This document shows, one piece after another, positions 25,882 to 33,056 of a stretch of DNA of 64,000 nucleotides. Both the position numbers and the translations under genes were made by a program. The DNA is from Flavobacteriales bacterium (GTDB taxonomy: Bacteria; Bacteroidota; Bacteroidia; Flavobacteriales_E; Vicingaceae). Each line of letters starts with the position of its first letter. Position 1 is the first letter of the stretch. The stretch covers positions 62,001-126,000 of the forward strand of contig JABTUP010000009.1 in assembly GCA_015075325.1 (NCBI GenBank), in the 5' to 3' direction. Under the pieces are notes generated by a model. That model was not told where the DNA came from. It worked only from the letters and a program-made list of their open reading frames with translations, and searched no databases.

Positions 25882-27045
25882 TCAAATGTTTAAAATCTTT
25901 TTGTAAATTTCTAAAAACTGCTTGCCAACACTATTGTAACTGTATTTATTAGCCGCATCGTTGGCAATTTTTGTATGGTTGTAACCGCCTAAATTGTCCA
26001 ACAGCTGATTTAACTCCTTTAACAATGTTTTATTGTCAGCAGCAGGAATTACCACTCCGTTAGTAGTATCAACCATTTCGGCAGTGCCACCAACATTAGA
26101 GGTTAACACTGGCAAACCACAAACTAATGCCTCAGCAATTACACATGGTAGATTTTCGTAGTTGCTATACAACAAAAACAAATCGTGGGTTCGCATTAAT
26201 TCTGCAATTTCCTCATAACTTTTTGCTCCTTCAATGTTATATAGATGCTTTGGAATTTGAATGTTTTCTGCATATCGAATAAAATATTCATAATCGCCAT
26301 CACCAATAATACTGATAAAAAAATCATCACGAATTTTGCTCAACTCTTTTATGGTGTCTATAATTCCAGTGATGTTCTTGTGTTCGTTTTTTAAATTAGA
26401 GACATGTAGAATTTTTTTCTCTAGTGCTTTTTCTCGGTAGTTGAAAACAGAAGTATCCACCACATTTGGAACTACCTCATAATTTGGGTTTGATGAAATA
26501 ACTTTTATGGCATTCATTAAATCATCAGAAACAGGACAAATTGTTGCAGCTTCATTAAAAGTTTTAGCAGCCATTTTTTTTATCAAAAATGGTAATGCTG
26601 CGACAAACGATTTTTGTAGTGCAGTCCAGTGTTCTGTAATTATATAAGGAATGTTGTATTTTCTTTTAAGGTACAAAGCAAAATTCCCTGCAGGGAAAAC
26701 AACATTTAAGTGAGTGATATCAATTTTACCTAACTTTTCAACTATTCTATTGTAGCCTAGAAGATGAGCTTGATGTCTTACATTAAGTTTTTTAAGGTGA
26801 GAGAGGATGGGAATGTTGCTGTTTATTTTTCTGTAATAAACAAAAACCTCTAAAACACCATTTACTGTTTGTTCTTCTAAAATGAAATCTTCTGTTTGAT
26901 TATTTGCTATAATGTGCAATGCTGCAACATTACAATGTTGGGCAACAGCAAAAGCATGTTGTTGAATAAAATTACCATTCTTAGGTAATAAGTTGTTTGG
27001 GTACCAAGAGGCAAGAAAAAGGATATTTAACTTTTTATCCGTCAA
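25882..27045 (-). CDS. Glycosyltransferase family 4 (GT-B fold)
   Basis: A protein of 387 residues with the two-domain GT-B fold. The N-terminal half has LFLASWYPNNLLPKNGNFI and HLNVVFPAG; the C-terminal half has IGDGDYE and the E-x7-E-like donor site EALVCGLPVLTSNVGG. It transfers a sugar from a nucleotide donor to a growing surface glycan; the sugar is unknown. The start is a TTG at 27045, since no in-frame ATG precedes the conserved first strand. The flippase follows on the same strand. Confidence 0.85.
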   Translation of the reverse strand: MTDKKLNILFLASWYPNNLLPKNGNFIQQHAFAVAQHCNVAALHIIANNQTEDFILEEQTVNGVLEVFVYYRKINSNIPILSHLKKLNVRHQAHLLGYNRIVEKLGKIDITHLNVVFPAGNFALYLKRKYNIPYIITEHWTALQKSFVAALPFLIKKMAAKTFNEAATICPVSDDLMNAIKVISSNPNYEVVPNVVDTSVFNYREKALEKKILHVSNLKNEHKNITGIIDTIKELSKIRDDFFISIIGDGDYEYFIRYAENIQIPKHLYNIEGAKSYEEIAELMRTHDLFLLYSNYENLPCVIAEALVCGLPVLTSNVGGTAEMVDTTNGVVIPAADNKTLLKELNQLLDNLGGYNHTKIANDAANKYSYNSVGKQFLEIYKKILNI

Positions 27046-27091
27046 AATCTGATTTTTTATAGTAACGATAAAAGTAGTAATTATATTAAAT

Positions 27092-27124
27092 AAAAATAGG
27101 TAGCTTTTGGGCTACCTGTTTTTA
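27092..27124 (-). terminator. Rho-independent terminator after fabG
   Basis: A seven-base AGGTAGC/GCTACCT stem with a six-base loop, then T-rich sequence on both strands. It lies 18 bases after the fabG stop and before the glycosyltransferase start. Confidence 0.8.
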
Positions 27125-27142
27125 TTTCTTTTCATTAAATTT

Positions 27143-27889
27143 CTAGGTTTGCATACCGCCACAAACATTCAGTGTTTGTCCGGTAACGTACAACGATAAG
27201 TCGGAGGCCAAAAATAAAGCAGCGTTTGCTACGTCTTCTGGAGTTCCAGGTCTTTTCATCGGTATATCTTCAATCCAACCTTTCATTATATCTTGGTTTA
27301 ATTGAGCAGTCATTTCAGTTTCTATAAAACCAGGGCAAATGGCATTGCAACGAATGTTTCTTGAGCCTAATTCTTGAGCTATAGATTTGGTAAAACCAAT
27401 TGCTCCAGCTTTAGATGCAGCATAATTTGATTGACCAGCATTTCCTTCAATACCAACAACAGAACTCATGTTAATAATAGAACCAGAGCGTTGTCCTAAT
27501 AATGTTTTTAATGATGCTTTGGTAATGTTAAATACCGATTTTAAGTTGGTGTTGATTACGTCGTCCCAATTTTCTTCACTCATTCTCATGAGAAGTCCAT
27601 CTCTAGTAATGCCAGCGTTGTTAACAATTACATCAATTCGTCCAAATTCTGCAACTACATCAGCAATAAATTGTTCAGCTTGTTTAAAATCGGCAGCATT
27701 TGATTTATATCCTTTTGCTTTTACACCAAAACCATTAAGTGTTTTCTCAACTTCTTTAGCTTGTTCTTCAGAAGAAACATAAGTAAAAGCAATTTGAGCA
27801 CCATGTTTAGCAAAAACTTCGGCAACACCTTTTCCAATTCCTCGAGTTGCACCTGTAATTATTGCTACTTTACCTTCTAGTAATTTCAT
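27143..27889 (-). CDS. fabG: 3-oxoacyl-[acyl-carrier-protein] reductase
   Basis: A protein of 248 residues, the standard short-chain dehydrogenase length. It has the NADP(H) motif GATRGIGKG near residue 13, NNAGITRDGLLMRM near 90, a catalytic Ser in NMSSVVG, and YAASK with the catalytic Tyr and Lys. The ending ASDLSLYVTGQTLNVCGGMQT is typical of FabG. It reduces beta-ketoacyl-ACP in fatty-acid elongation. It stands alone between a heptad array at its start and a terminator at its end. Confidence 0.93.
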   Translation of the reverse strand: MKLLEGKVAIITGATRGIGKGVAEVFAKHGAQIAFTYVSSEEQAKEVEKTLNGFGVKAKGYKSNAADFKQAEQFIADVVAEFGRIDVIVNNAGITRDGLLMRMSEENWDDVINTNLKSVFNITKASLKTLLGQRSGSIINMSSVVGIEGNAGQSNYAASKAGAIGFTKSIAQELGSRNIRCNAICPGFIETEMTAQLNQDIMKGWIEDIPMKRPGTPEDVANAALFLASDLSLYVTGQTLNVCGGMQT

Positions 27890-27892
27890 AAA

Positions 27893-27961
27893 TAGTTGTA
27901 AGTTTAGAATTATAAGTTTTGAGTTGTCTTACTGACGACTGAAAACTGACAACTGTGAACC
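27893..27961. repeat. Heptad repeat directly upstream of fabG
   Basis: Nine seven-base units: tagttgt, aagttta, then gaattat, aagtttt, gagttgt, cttactg, acgactg, aaaactg and acaactg. The array starts four bases before the fabG start codon. In reverse it reads CAGTTNT-type words like those at 16546. Confidence 0.8.
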
Positions 27962-27966
27962 AATAT

Positions 27967-28845
27967 TTAAGCAGTAACATTCATTAATTTAGCCATTGCT
28001 TCGCCTATTTCAGCAGGAGAATCAACCACGGTTATACCACATTCTCTCATGATTCTTTTTTTAGCTTGAGCTGTATCATTTTCACCACCTACAATTGCAC
28101 CAGCGTGTCCCATGGTTCTACCAGCAGGAGCAGTTTCTCCAGCAATAAAACCTACAACTGGTTTTGTTCCATTAGCTTTAATCCAGTTAGCAGCATTTGC
28201 CTCTAGGTTACCACCAATTTCACCAATCATTACAATACCATCAGTTTCAGGGTCTTTCATAAACAATTCAATAGCTTCTTGAGTAGTAGTTCCAATAATT
28301 GGATCACCACCAATACCAATAGCAGTAGAAATTCCTAAACCAGCTTTAGATACTTGGTCGGCAGCTTCATAAGTTAATGTTCCAGATTTTGAAACAATAC
28401 CAATTTTACCTTTTTTGAAGATAAATCCTGGCATGATACCAATTTTAGCTTCTCCAGCAGTAATAATACCAGGACAGTTTGGACCAATTAATCTACACTC
28501 TTTTGATTTTAAATATTCTTTTACAGGAATCATGTCTTTTACAGGAATTCCTTCTGTAATACAAACAATAACTTTAATACCAGCATCAGCAGCTTCTAAA
28601 ATTGCGTCGGCAGCAAAAGCCGGTGGTACAAAAATAATTGAAACATCGGCACCAGTAGTTTTTACAGCATCTTGTACCGTGTTAAATACAGGTTTGTCTA
28701 AATGTTTTGAACCACCTTTTCCAGGGGTAACACCACCAACTACATTTGTTCCGTACTCAATCATTTGACCAGCATGGAAAGTTCCTTCGCTACCTGTAAA
28801 ACCTTGAACAATTACTTTTGAATTTTTATTTACTAATATACTCAT
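27967..28845 (-). CDS. sucD: Succinate-CoA ligase [ADP-forming] alpha subunit
   Basis: A protein of 292 residues with the CoA-binding Rossmann domain first ([28 protein letters not shown]) and the ligase domain after about residue 130. The phospho-accepting His is in GHAGAIVGG near residue 245. It catalyses the substrate-level phosphorylation step of the TCA cycle with SucC, which is not in the window. A -7 box lies 36 bases before the ATG, so it appears to be transcribed on its own. Confidence 0.96.
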   Translation of the reverse strand: MSILVNKNSKVIVQGFTGSEGTFHAGQMIEYGTNVVGGVTPGKGGSKHLDKPVFNTVQDAVKTTGADVSIIFVPPAFAADAILEAADAGIKVIVCITEGIPVKDMIPVKEYLKSKECRLIGPNCPGIITAGEAKIGIMPGFIFKKGKIGIVSKSGTLTYEAADQVSKAGLGISTAIGIGGDPIIGTTTQEAIELFMKDPETDGIVMIGEIGGNLEANAANWIKANGTKPVVGFIAGETAPAGRTMGHAGAIVGGENDTAQAKKRIMRECGITVVDSPAEIGEAMAKLMNVTA

Positions 28846-28880
28846 GACAATATTTTTTTATGAATTTAATTTAGGGTTTT

Positions 28881-28888
28881 CAAAGGTA
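28881..28888 (-). promoter_or_regulatory. Putative -7 box (TACCTTTG)
   Basis: TAnnTTTG match on the minus strand, 35 bases before the sucD ATG. Confidence 0.5.
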
Positions 28889-28929
28889 GAATTTTATAAT
28901 TAAAAATAATAGTGGTTATTGTTTTTTTA

Positions 28930-29631
28930 TTAATCTCTTCGACCCAATAATGAAACGTAATACATTAAAGTTGCTAAAGAGCCAATTGCAGCAACAACAT
29001 AGGTTGAAGCAGCCCATTTTAATGCATCTTTTGCATTATCGTATTCAGAAGAGTTAACAATGCCGTTGGTTCTTATCCAAACTAAAGCACGATTACTAGC
29101 GTCAAATTCAACAGGAAGTGTAACTAAACTGAATGTAGTAATTACTGCATAAGCTGCTATAATTACATACAAAATGATATCAAAAGGAATGGCATTATAA
29201 AGAAAGTAACCTCCAAAAATAGAAACCATTACAATAATGTTGATTATTTTACCACTAGCATTTTGCAATGGAACTAAAGCCGAACGAAGTTTTAACATGC
29301 TATATGCAGTTGCATGTTGCACGGCGTGTCCGCACTCGTGAGCAGCAATAGCAGCTGCAGCAGCGTTTCTTCCTTCGTACACTTCAGGACTCAAGTTTAC
29401 AGTTTTGTTCAACGGATTGTAGTGGTCGGTAAGTTTACCAGGAACCGATTCTACTTTTACATCATAAATACCGTGTTGTTTGAGCATTTTTTCAGCAATT
29501 TCTTTCCCACTCAAGTTGGTTGATAATGGAATTTTTGAATACTTGTTAAATTTAGATTTTAACATTTGACTAACGGCTAAGCCAATTAGCATAAATACAA
29601 TACCGATAATAAATGCAGGACTTGTGAACAT
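28930..29631 (-). CDS. YugP-like zinc metallopeptidase
   Basis: A protein of 233 residues. A membrane helix begins the protein (about 3-20), followed by a soluble part with VNLSPEVYEGRNAAAAAIAAHECGHA; the HECGH motif near residue 98 is the zinc-binding HExxH site. Two or more hydrophobic helices follow (about 125-175 and 205-225). This matches the YugP family of membrane zinc peptidases. Substrates are unknown. It stands alone between sucD and the folE cluster and has a heptad array at its start. Confidence 0.88.
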   Translation of the reverse strand: MFTSPAFIIGIVFMLIGLAVSQMLKSKFNKYSKIPLSTNLSGKEIAEKMLKQHGIYDVKVESVPGKLTDHYNPLNKTVNLSPEVYEGRNAAAAAIAAHECGHAVQHATAYSMLKLRSALVPLQNASGKIINIIVMVSIFGGYFLYNAIPFDIILYVIIAAYAVITTFSLVTLPVEFDASNRALVWIRTNGIVNSSEYDNAKDALKWAASTYVVAAIGSLATLMYYVSLLGRRD

Positions 29632-29646
29632 ATTTTAAATTTTTAA

Positions 29647-29724
29647 GTGAATAGTAATTAGTGAATAGTAATTAGTTTTTTTGATTCTTATTTTTTAAAC
29701 TGAGAACTGAAAACTGAGAACTTT
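29647..29724. repeat. Two heptad arrays between folE and the YugP-like gene
   Basis: From 29647: gtgaata, gtaatta, repeated twice. From 29697: aaactga, gaactga, then aaactga and gaacttt, reaching almost to the folE stop at 29727. The first is an ACTAATC-class array, the second a CAGTTCT-class array, here side by side. Confidence 0.8.
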
Positions 29725-29726
29725 TT

Positions 29727-30365
29727 TTACGACAATTTGTGGGATATTAACGCAATAAACTCTTTCCGTGTACTGTCTTTTTCAAATGCTCCAGTAAATG
29801 ATGAAGTGGTGGTAACCGAATTTTGCTTTTGTATTCCACGCATTTGCATACACATGTGTTGAGCTTCAATTACAACAGCAACACCAAGCGGATTAAGTGT
29901 TTTTTGGATACAATCTTTTATTTGGTCGGTTAACCTTTCTTGAACTTGTAATCTTCTTGCAAAAGCATCTACCACACGAGGTATTTTACTTAAACCAACA
30001 ATGTGCCCGTTTGGAATATAAGCAATGTGAGCTTTACCAAAAAATGGAAGCATGTGGTGTTCGCACATGGAGTAAATTTCAATATCTTTAACAATAACCA
30101 TTTGACTATGGTCCTCTTTAAACATGGCTGATTTTAAAATTTCATCGGGGTTTAAATCGTAACCATGTGTTAAAAATTGCATGGCTTTAGCCACTCGTTC
30201 TGGTGTTTTTTCTAAACCTTCGCGATGAACATCTTCACCTAAATGTTCAATAATTTTTGAGTAATGAGTTGAAATAACATTGATTTTATCTTCGTTGTAT
30301 TGCTCAATTTTTTCGTAGCCGTCCATGTTATTTTCGTTCATCATGTTTTTATTAATTTCTGTCAT
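29727..30365 (-). CDS. folE: GTP cyclohydrolase I
   Basis: A protein of 212 residues with the complete GTP-CH-I signature. Zinc-binding Cys and His occur in [16 protein letters not shown] near residue 110, [20 protein letters not shown] near 145, and the second Cys in QHMCMQMRG near 175. It converts GTP to dihydroneopterin triphosphate. It starts five bases after the pterin synthase, so both are co-transcribed. That pairing points to a tetrahydrobiopterin-like product in addition to folate. Confidence 0.95.
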   Translation of the reverse strand: MTEINKNMMNENNMDGYEKIEQYNEDKINVISTHYSKIIEHLGEDVHREGLEKTPERVAKAMQFLTHGYDLNPDEILKSAMFKEDHSQMVIVKDIEIYSMCEHHMLPFFGKAHIAYIPNGHIVGLSKIPRVVDAFARRLQVQERLTDQIKDCIQKTLNPLGVAVVIEAQHMCMQMRGIQKQNSVTTTSSFTGAFEKDSTRKEFIALISHKLS

Positions 30366-30370
30366 AATTT

Positions 30371-30787
30371 TTAATTTTTCCCGAAATATTCTACCGAGTT
30401 GTTTTCTGTTTCAACCACTTTTACACTATGTAAAGAGCAATTTAATTTAATAATATCTTCTTCAATTTCTTCCCAAATGGCAATAGCAATGTTTTCAGAG
30501 GTTGGAATTCTGTTTTTCATAAAAGGCACTTCAAGATTAAGGTTTTTGTGATCGGCTTGTTCAGTAATTTTGGTACGAACAATTTTGCTCAACTGTTTTA
30601 AATTAATAACAAAACCTGTTTCTGGATTTGGTTCACCTTTTATGGTTACAAAAATCTCGTAATTATGTCCGTGCCAATTGGGGTTTGAACATTTTCCAAA
30701 CACTTCGAAATTTTGCTCATTAGTCCATTCTGGTTTGAATAACCGGTGTGCAGCATTAAAGCGTTCTCTTCTTGTTAAAAATACCAT
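30371..30787 (-). CDS. 6-pyruvoyl-tetrahydropterin synthase-type protein (PTPS-II spacing)
   Basis: A protein of 138 residues of the PTPS/QueD family. The zinc His is in FNAAHRL and the other two in WHGHNY; the catalytic Cys lies in [12 protein letters not shown], giving Cx5HGH. This longer spacing is the one described for biopterin-type synthases, unlike the CxxxHGH of the protein at 16688-17128. The later PTSENIA block and the final VKVVETENN are intact. Together with folE five bases downstream it would make 6-pyruvoyl-tetrahydropterin from GTP. A sepiapterin-type reductase is not seen in the window. Confidence 0.82.
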   Translation of the reverse strand: MVFLTRRERFNAAHRLFKPEWTNEQNFEVFGKCSNPNWHGHNYEIFVTIKGEPNPETGFVINLKQLSKIVRTKITEQADHKNLNLEVPFMKNRIPTSENIAIAIWEEIEEDIIKLNCSLHSVKVVETENNSVEYFGKN

Positions 30788-30833
30788 AGTGCAAATTTAC
30801 GGCTTAAACTCTATTAAAAACTCAGAAAAAATG

Positions 30834-30902
30834 TTAATTTATTTCTCGTTCAATAACATCTAAATACAAGGCTTCTTTTTTTTCTTTAAGTAATACAAAG
30901 TT
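30834..30902 (-). pseudogene. Orphan C-terminal tail resembling the VF530 protein end
   Basis: Just after the stop of the small membrane gene, and in the same frame, a stretch encodes [15 protein letters not shown] and then a stop. It is nearly the same as the C-terminus of the VF530 protein ([16 protein letters not shown]) at 31317-31541. It has no start codon or upper part of its own. It looks like a remnant of a local duplication. Confidence 0.6.
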
Positions 30903-31223
30903 TTAATGACTAACCCATAAACTTGGGTCTGGTATTGTCTCAACATAGCTACTTGATAAAAATATTATTATTGCCATTATTAATATAACCATAAATAGAA
31001 ACACAATAACTCGCCTAATTAAAATCTCTTTTTGTTTACTAAGAAATATTCTAATAAATAATATTAATGAGTGTAAGAAATAAGTTAAACAAAACAACAT
31101 AAATGCAGGATAGAATGCATCTACATTATTCATCATTTTTATTGCATAAACATAAAATAGAAGAAAAAAATAAGCACTACTTAAAAATAAGTTAAACAAT
31201 ATTGATTTTAAAATTTTCATCAT
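30903..31223 (-). CDS. Small membrane protein, unknown function
   Basis: A protein of 106 residues with three predicted membrane helices (about 6-30, 38-60 and 70-92) and a short tail ending WVSH. It is Phe-, Ile- and Leu-rich and lies 93 bases downstream of VF530 on the same strand. No family is recognised. Its in-frame downstream sequence is the VF530-like tail, so the gene sits between two copies of that tail. Confidence 0.5.
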   Translation of the reverse strand: MMKILKSILFNLFLSSAYFFLLFYVYAIKMMNNVDAFYPAFMLFCLTYFLHSLILFIRIFLSKQKEILIRRVIVFLFMVILIMAIIIFLSSSYVETIPDPSLWVSH

Positions 31224-31316
31224 TTAATATTTTTATATAAGCTACTCCTAGTTTTTATTTTGGTTAACTAATTTCTTATAAATGTTAATATTCAAGACTA
31301 TTAATAAGAATAGTGT

Positions 31317-31541
31317 TTAATGATTTTCCCGTTCAATAACATCTAGATATAAGTCTTCTACTTTTTTTCTTGCCCAAGGTGTTTGTCTTAAAAATTTAAG
31401 GCTCGATTTGATGCTTGGATTTTTCTTAAAACAATTCAAATTGATGTGTGTACTCAATTTTTCAAAACCATAATAATCGACCAAATAGTTTAGCATTATT
31501 TCTAAGGTTTTTCCGTGAAGAGGATTGTTGGGTTGTGTCAT
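31317..31541 (-). CDS. VF530 family DNA-binding protein (DUF2132)
   Basis: A protein of 74 residues with the whole family pattern: [24 protein letters not shown] in the first half, then [28 protein letters not shown]. The VF530 fold from Vibrio is a small helical DNA-binding domain whose cellular role is unclear. Length is typical. The TTTTTT and GCGGATT repeat region lies upstream. Confidence 0.88.
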   Translation of the reverse strand: MTQPNNPLHGKTLEIMLNYLVDYYGFEKLSTHINLNCFKKNPSIKSSLKFLRQTPWARKKVEDLYLDVIERENH

Positions 31542-31554
31542 CTTTTTTTTGTTT

Positions 31555-31583
31555 CTCGCAGATGTAGCGGATTAACGCAGATT
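31555..31583. repeat. ATCTGCG/GCGGATT-type dispersed repeat
   Basis: Reads ctcgcagatgtagcggatt and then aacgcagat. Its reverse complement aligns over about 30 bases with the segment at 41189-41218 (ATCTGCG, AATCCG and CTGCG words in the same order). Confidence 0.65.
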
Positions 31584-31594
31584 TTTTTGTTTAA

Positions 31595-31622
31595 AACTAA
31601 TCACTAATCACCAATTACTTAA
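31595..31622. repeat. Heptad repeat (CACTAAT type) before kdsC stop
   Basis: Four units: aactaat, cactaat, then caccaat and tacttaa, ending two bases before the KdsC-like gene end at 31625. Confidence 0.7.
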
Positions 31623-31624
31623 AC

Positions 31625-32146
31625 TTACCATTGATGAGCTTCTTCATCGAACCATTTTCCTTGGCAACGCAACACTTGCTCAATAATATCTCTAACGCAA
31701 CCTTTTCCACCATTTTTATCAGAAATATAGTGTGCAATATTTTTAATTTCAATTGCAGCATCTTTAGGGCAGGTTGCTACACCAGATTTCAGCATTACAT
31801 GATAATCAGGAATATCATCACCCATGTAAAGTACATGCTCTTTGTTTATGTTTTTTGTTTTCAGGTAGTTTTCAAAAACTTCAATTTTATTACTTGATTT
31901 TAAATATACATCAGTAATTCCTAATCCGTTTAATCGAAGTCGAACAGTTTCGGAGCTTCCTCCAGAAATAATTGCAATGTTATAACCTTTTTTTACAGCA
32001 TACTGTAAGGCATAACCGTCTTTAATATTCATTGTTCTTATTTGGTCGCCATCAGGAAAAATGGTAATCATTCCGTCGGTTAATACACCATCAATATCAA
32101 AAATGAAAGTGTTTATTTTTGGTAAAAGTTCTTTGAAATTACTCAT
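31625..32146 (-). CDS. kdsC: KDO 8-phosphate phosphatase (HAD family, KdsC type)
   Basis: A protein of 173 residues. HAD motif I is FDIDGVLTDG (two Asp), motif II is the Ser of IISGGSS, motif III the Lys in SSNKIEVFE, and motif IV MGDDIPDYHVM. This small, cap-less form is typical of KdsC, which removes phosphate from 3-deoxy-D-manno-octulosonate 8-phosphate in lipopolysaccharide core synthesis. NeuA/N-acylneuraminate phosphatases are similar and cannot be fully excluded. A heptad-rich gap separates it from the DUF2520 gene. Confidence 0.85.
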   Translation of the reverse strand: MSNFKELLPKINTFIFDIDGVLTDGMITIFPDGDQIRTMNIKDGYALQYAVKKGYNIAIISGGSSETVRLRLNGLGITDVYLKSSNKIEVFENYLKTKNINKEHVLYMGDDIPDYHVMLKSGVATCPKDAAIEIKNIAHYISDKNGGKGCVRDIIEQVLRCQGKWFDEEAHQW

Positions 32147-32159
32147 TTTTAAATTGTTT

Positions 32160-32225
32160 GAAGTTAGAAGACCGAAGTCCGAAATTTTTTTAGCTAGTTA
32201 CTAATTACTATTCACTAATTACTCA
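32160..32225. repeat. Heptad arrays that overlap the end of the DUF2520 gene
   Basis: Four units gaagtta, gaagacc, then gaagtcc and gaaattt (32160-32187), followed by tagctag, ttactaa and then ttactat, tcactaa, ttactca (32191-32225). The last units include the stop codon and final codons of the gene at 32215-32988. Confidence 0.8.
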
Positions 32226-32988
32226 AAATATTCTCTGTTACTAAGCGGTAAATTTCTTGATATTTTTTTTGATTGTCGAGCAAAGCTAAATGTTTTTCAA
32301 TAGTTTTAACGTCGTTTCGCTTGGCTGGTCCAGTTTGTGCTTCTAAAGGAGTTTGGTTTACAATTTTATTTGCTGTTTCAACAATTAACGGTTTTAAAAT
32401 ATCAAAATTAAGTTGGTTTTGCTGGCAAATATCGAAAGCTATTTGATACATGTTGTTGCTAAAATTACATGCAAAAACGGCAGCTAAATGTAATGACTTG
32501 CGTTGTTCTGAATTAACATGATATACTTTATCAGAGAGCTGTTTCGTTATTTTTTCGATTACTTTTAAGTTGGCAGAAGTATTTGCTTCTAAACAAAAAG
32601 GAATGTGTTTAAAATCAACAGCAATTTTTTTACTAAAAGTTTGCAACGGGTAAAAAATACCAAAATGTTGAAACTGTTTTTTTGAAAACGATTCTAAATT
32701 TACTGAACCTGAAGTATGTACCAACAATTTATCCTTAAATGGAAATTGGTTTATAATGTTTTCGATAGCATCATCAGGAACAGCAATTATGTATAAATCG
32801 GCATTGTTGCTTAATTGCGACATCGACTCGATGGGTTGGGCATTAACTTTTTTTGCTAACGAATTGGCATTTTTAAACGATTTGCTAAAAACTTGTTTAA
32901 TGGAAAAATTGTTTCGAAATAAAGCTATTGCTAAATGAGAGGCTACATTTCCTGAACCAATAAAACTTATGTTTTTAATCTCTTTCAA
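32215..32988 (-). CDS. Rossmann-fold and DUF2520 domain protein
   Basis: A protein of 257 residues. The N-terminal dinucleotide-binding site is ISFIGSGNVASHLA (GxGxxA). PDDAI and HTSGS follow near residues 75-95, with the C-terminal helical DUF2520 domain from about residue 130. The family resembles NADP-dependent oxidoreductases of the F420/ProC type, but the substrate is unknown. Its final residues are encoded by a heptad array. The gene is followed on the same strand by kdsC, as is common in Bacteroidota. Confidence 0.85.
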   Translation of the reverse strand: MKEIKNISFIGSGNVASHLAIALFRNNFSIKQVFSKSFKNANSLAKKVNAQPIESMSQLSNNADLYIIAVPDDAIENIINQFPFKDKLLVHTSGSVNLESFSKKQFQHFGIFYPLQTFSKKIAVDFKHIPFCLEANTSANLKVIEKITKQLSDKVYHVNSEQRKSLHLAAVFACNFSNNMYQIAFDICQQNQLNFDILKPLIVETANKIVNQTPLEAQTGPAKRNDVKTIEKHLALLDNQKKYQEIYRLVTENILSN

Positions 32989-33026
32989 TAAAGTTGTTTT
33001 AATCCCTTTTATGGAACAAAATTAGT

Positions 33027-33034
33027 TAATTTTG
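33027..33034 (+). promoter_or_regulatory. Putative -7 box (TAATTTTG)
   Basis: TAnnTTTG match 22 bases before the ATG of the cytochrome c maturation gene. Confidence 0.45.
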
Positions 33035-33056
33035 TGGTCATAAAACTTATTAAAAT

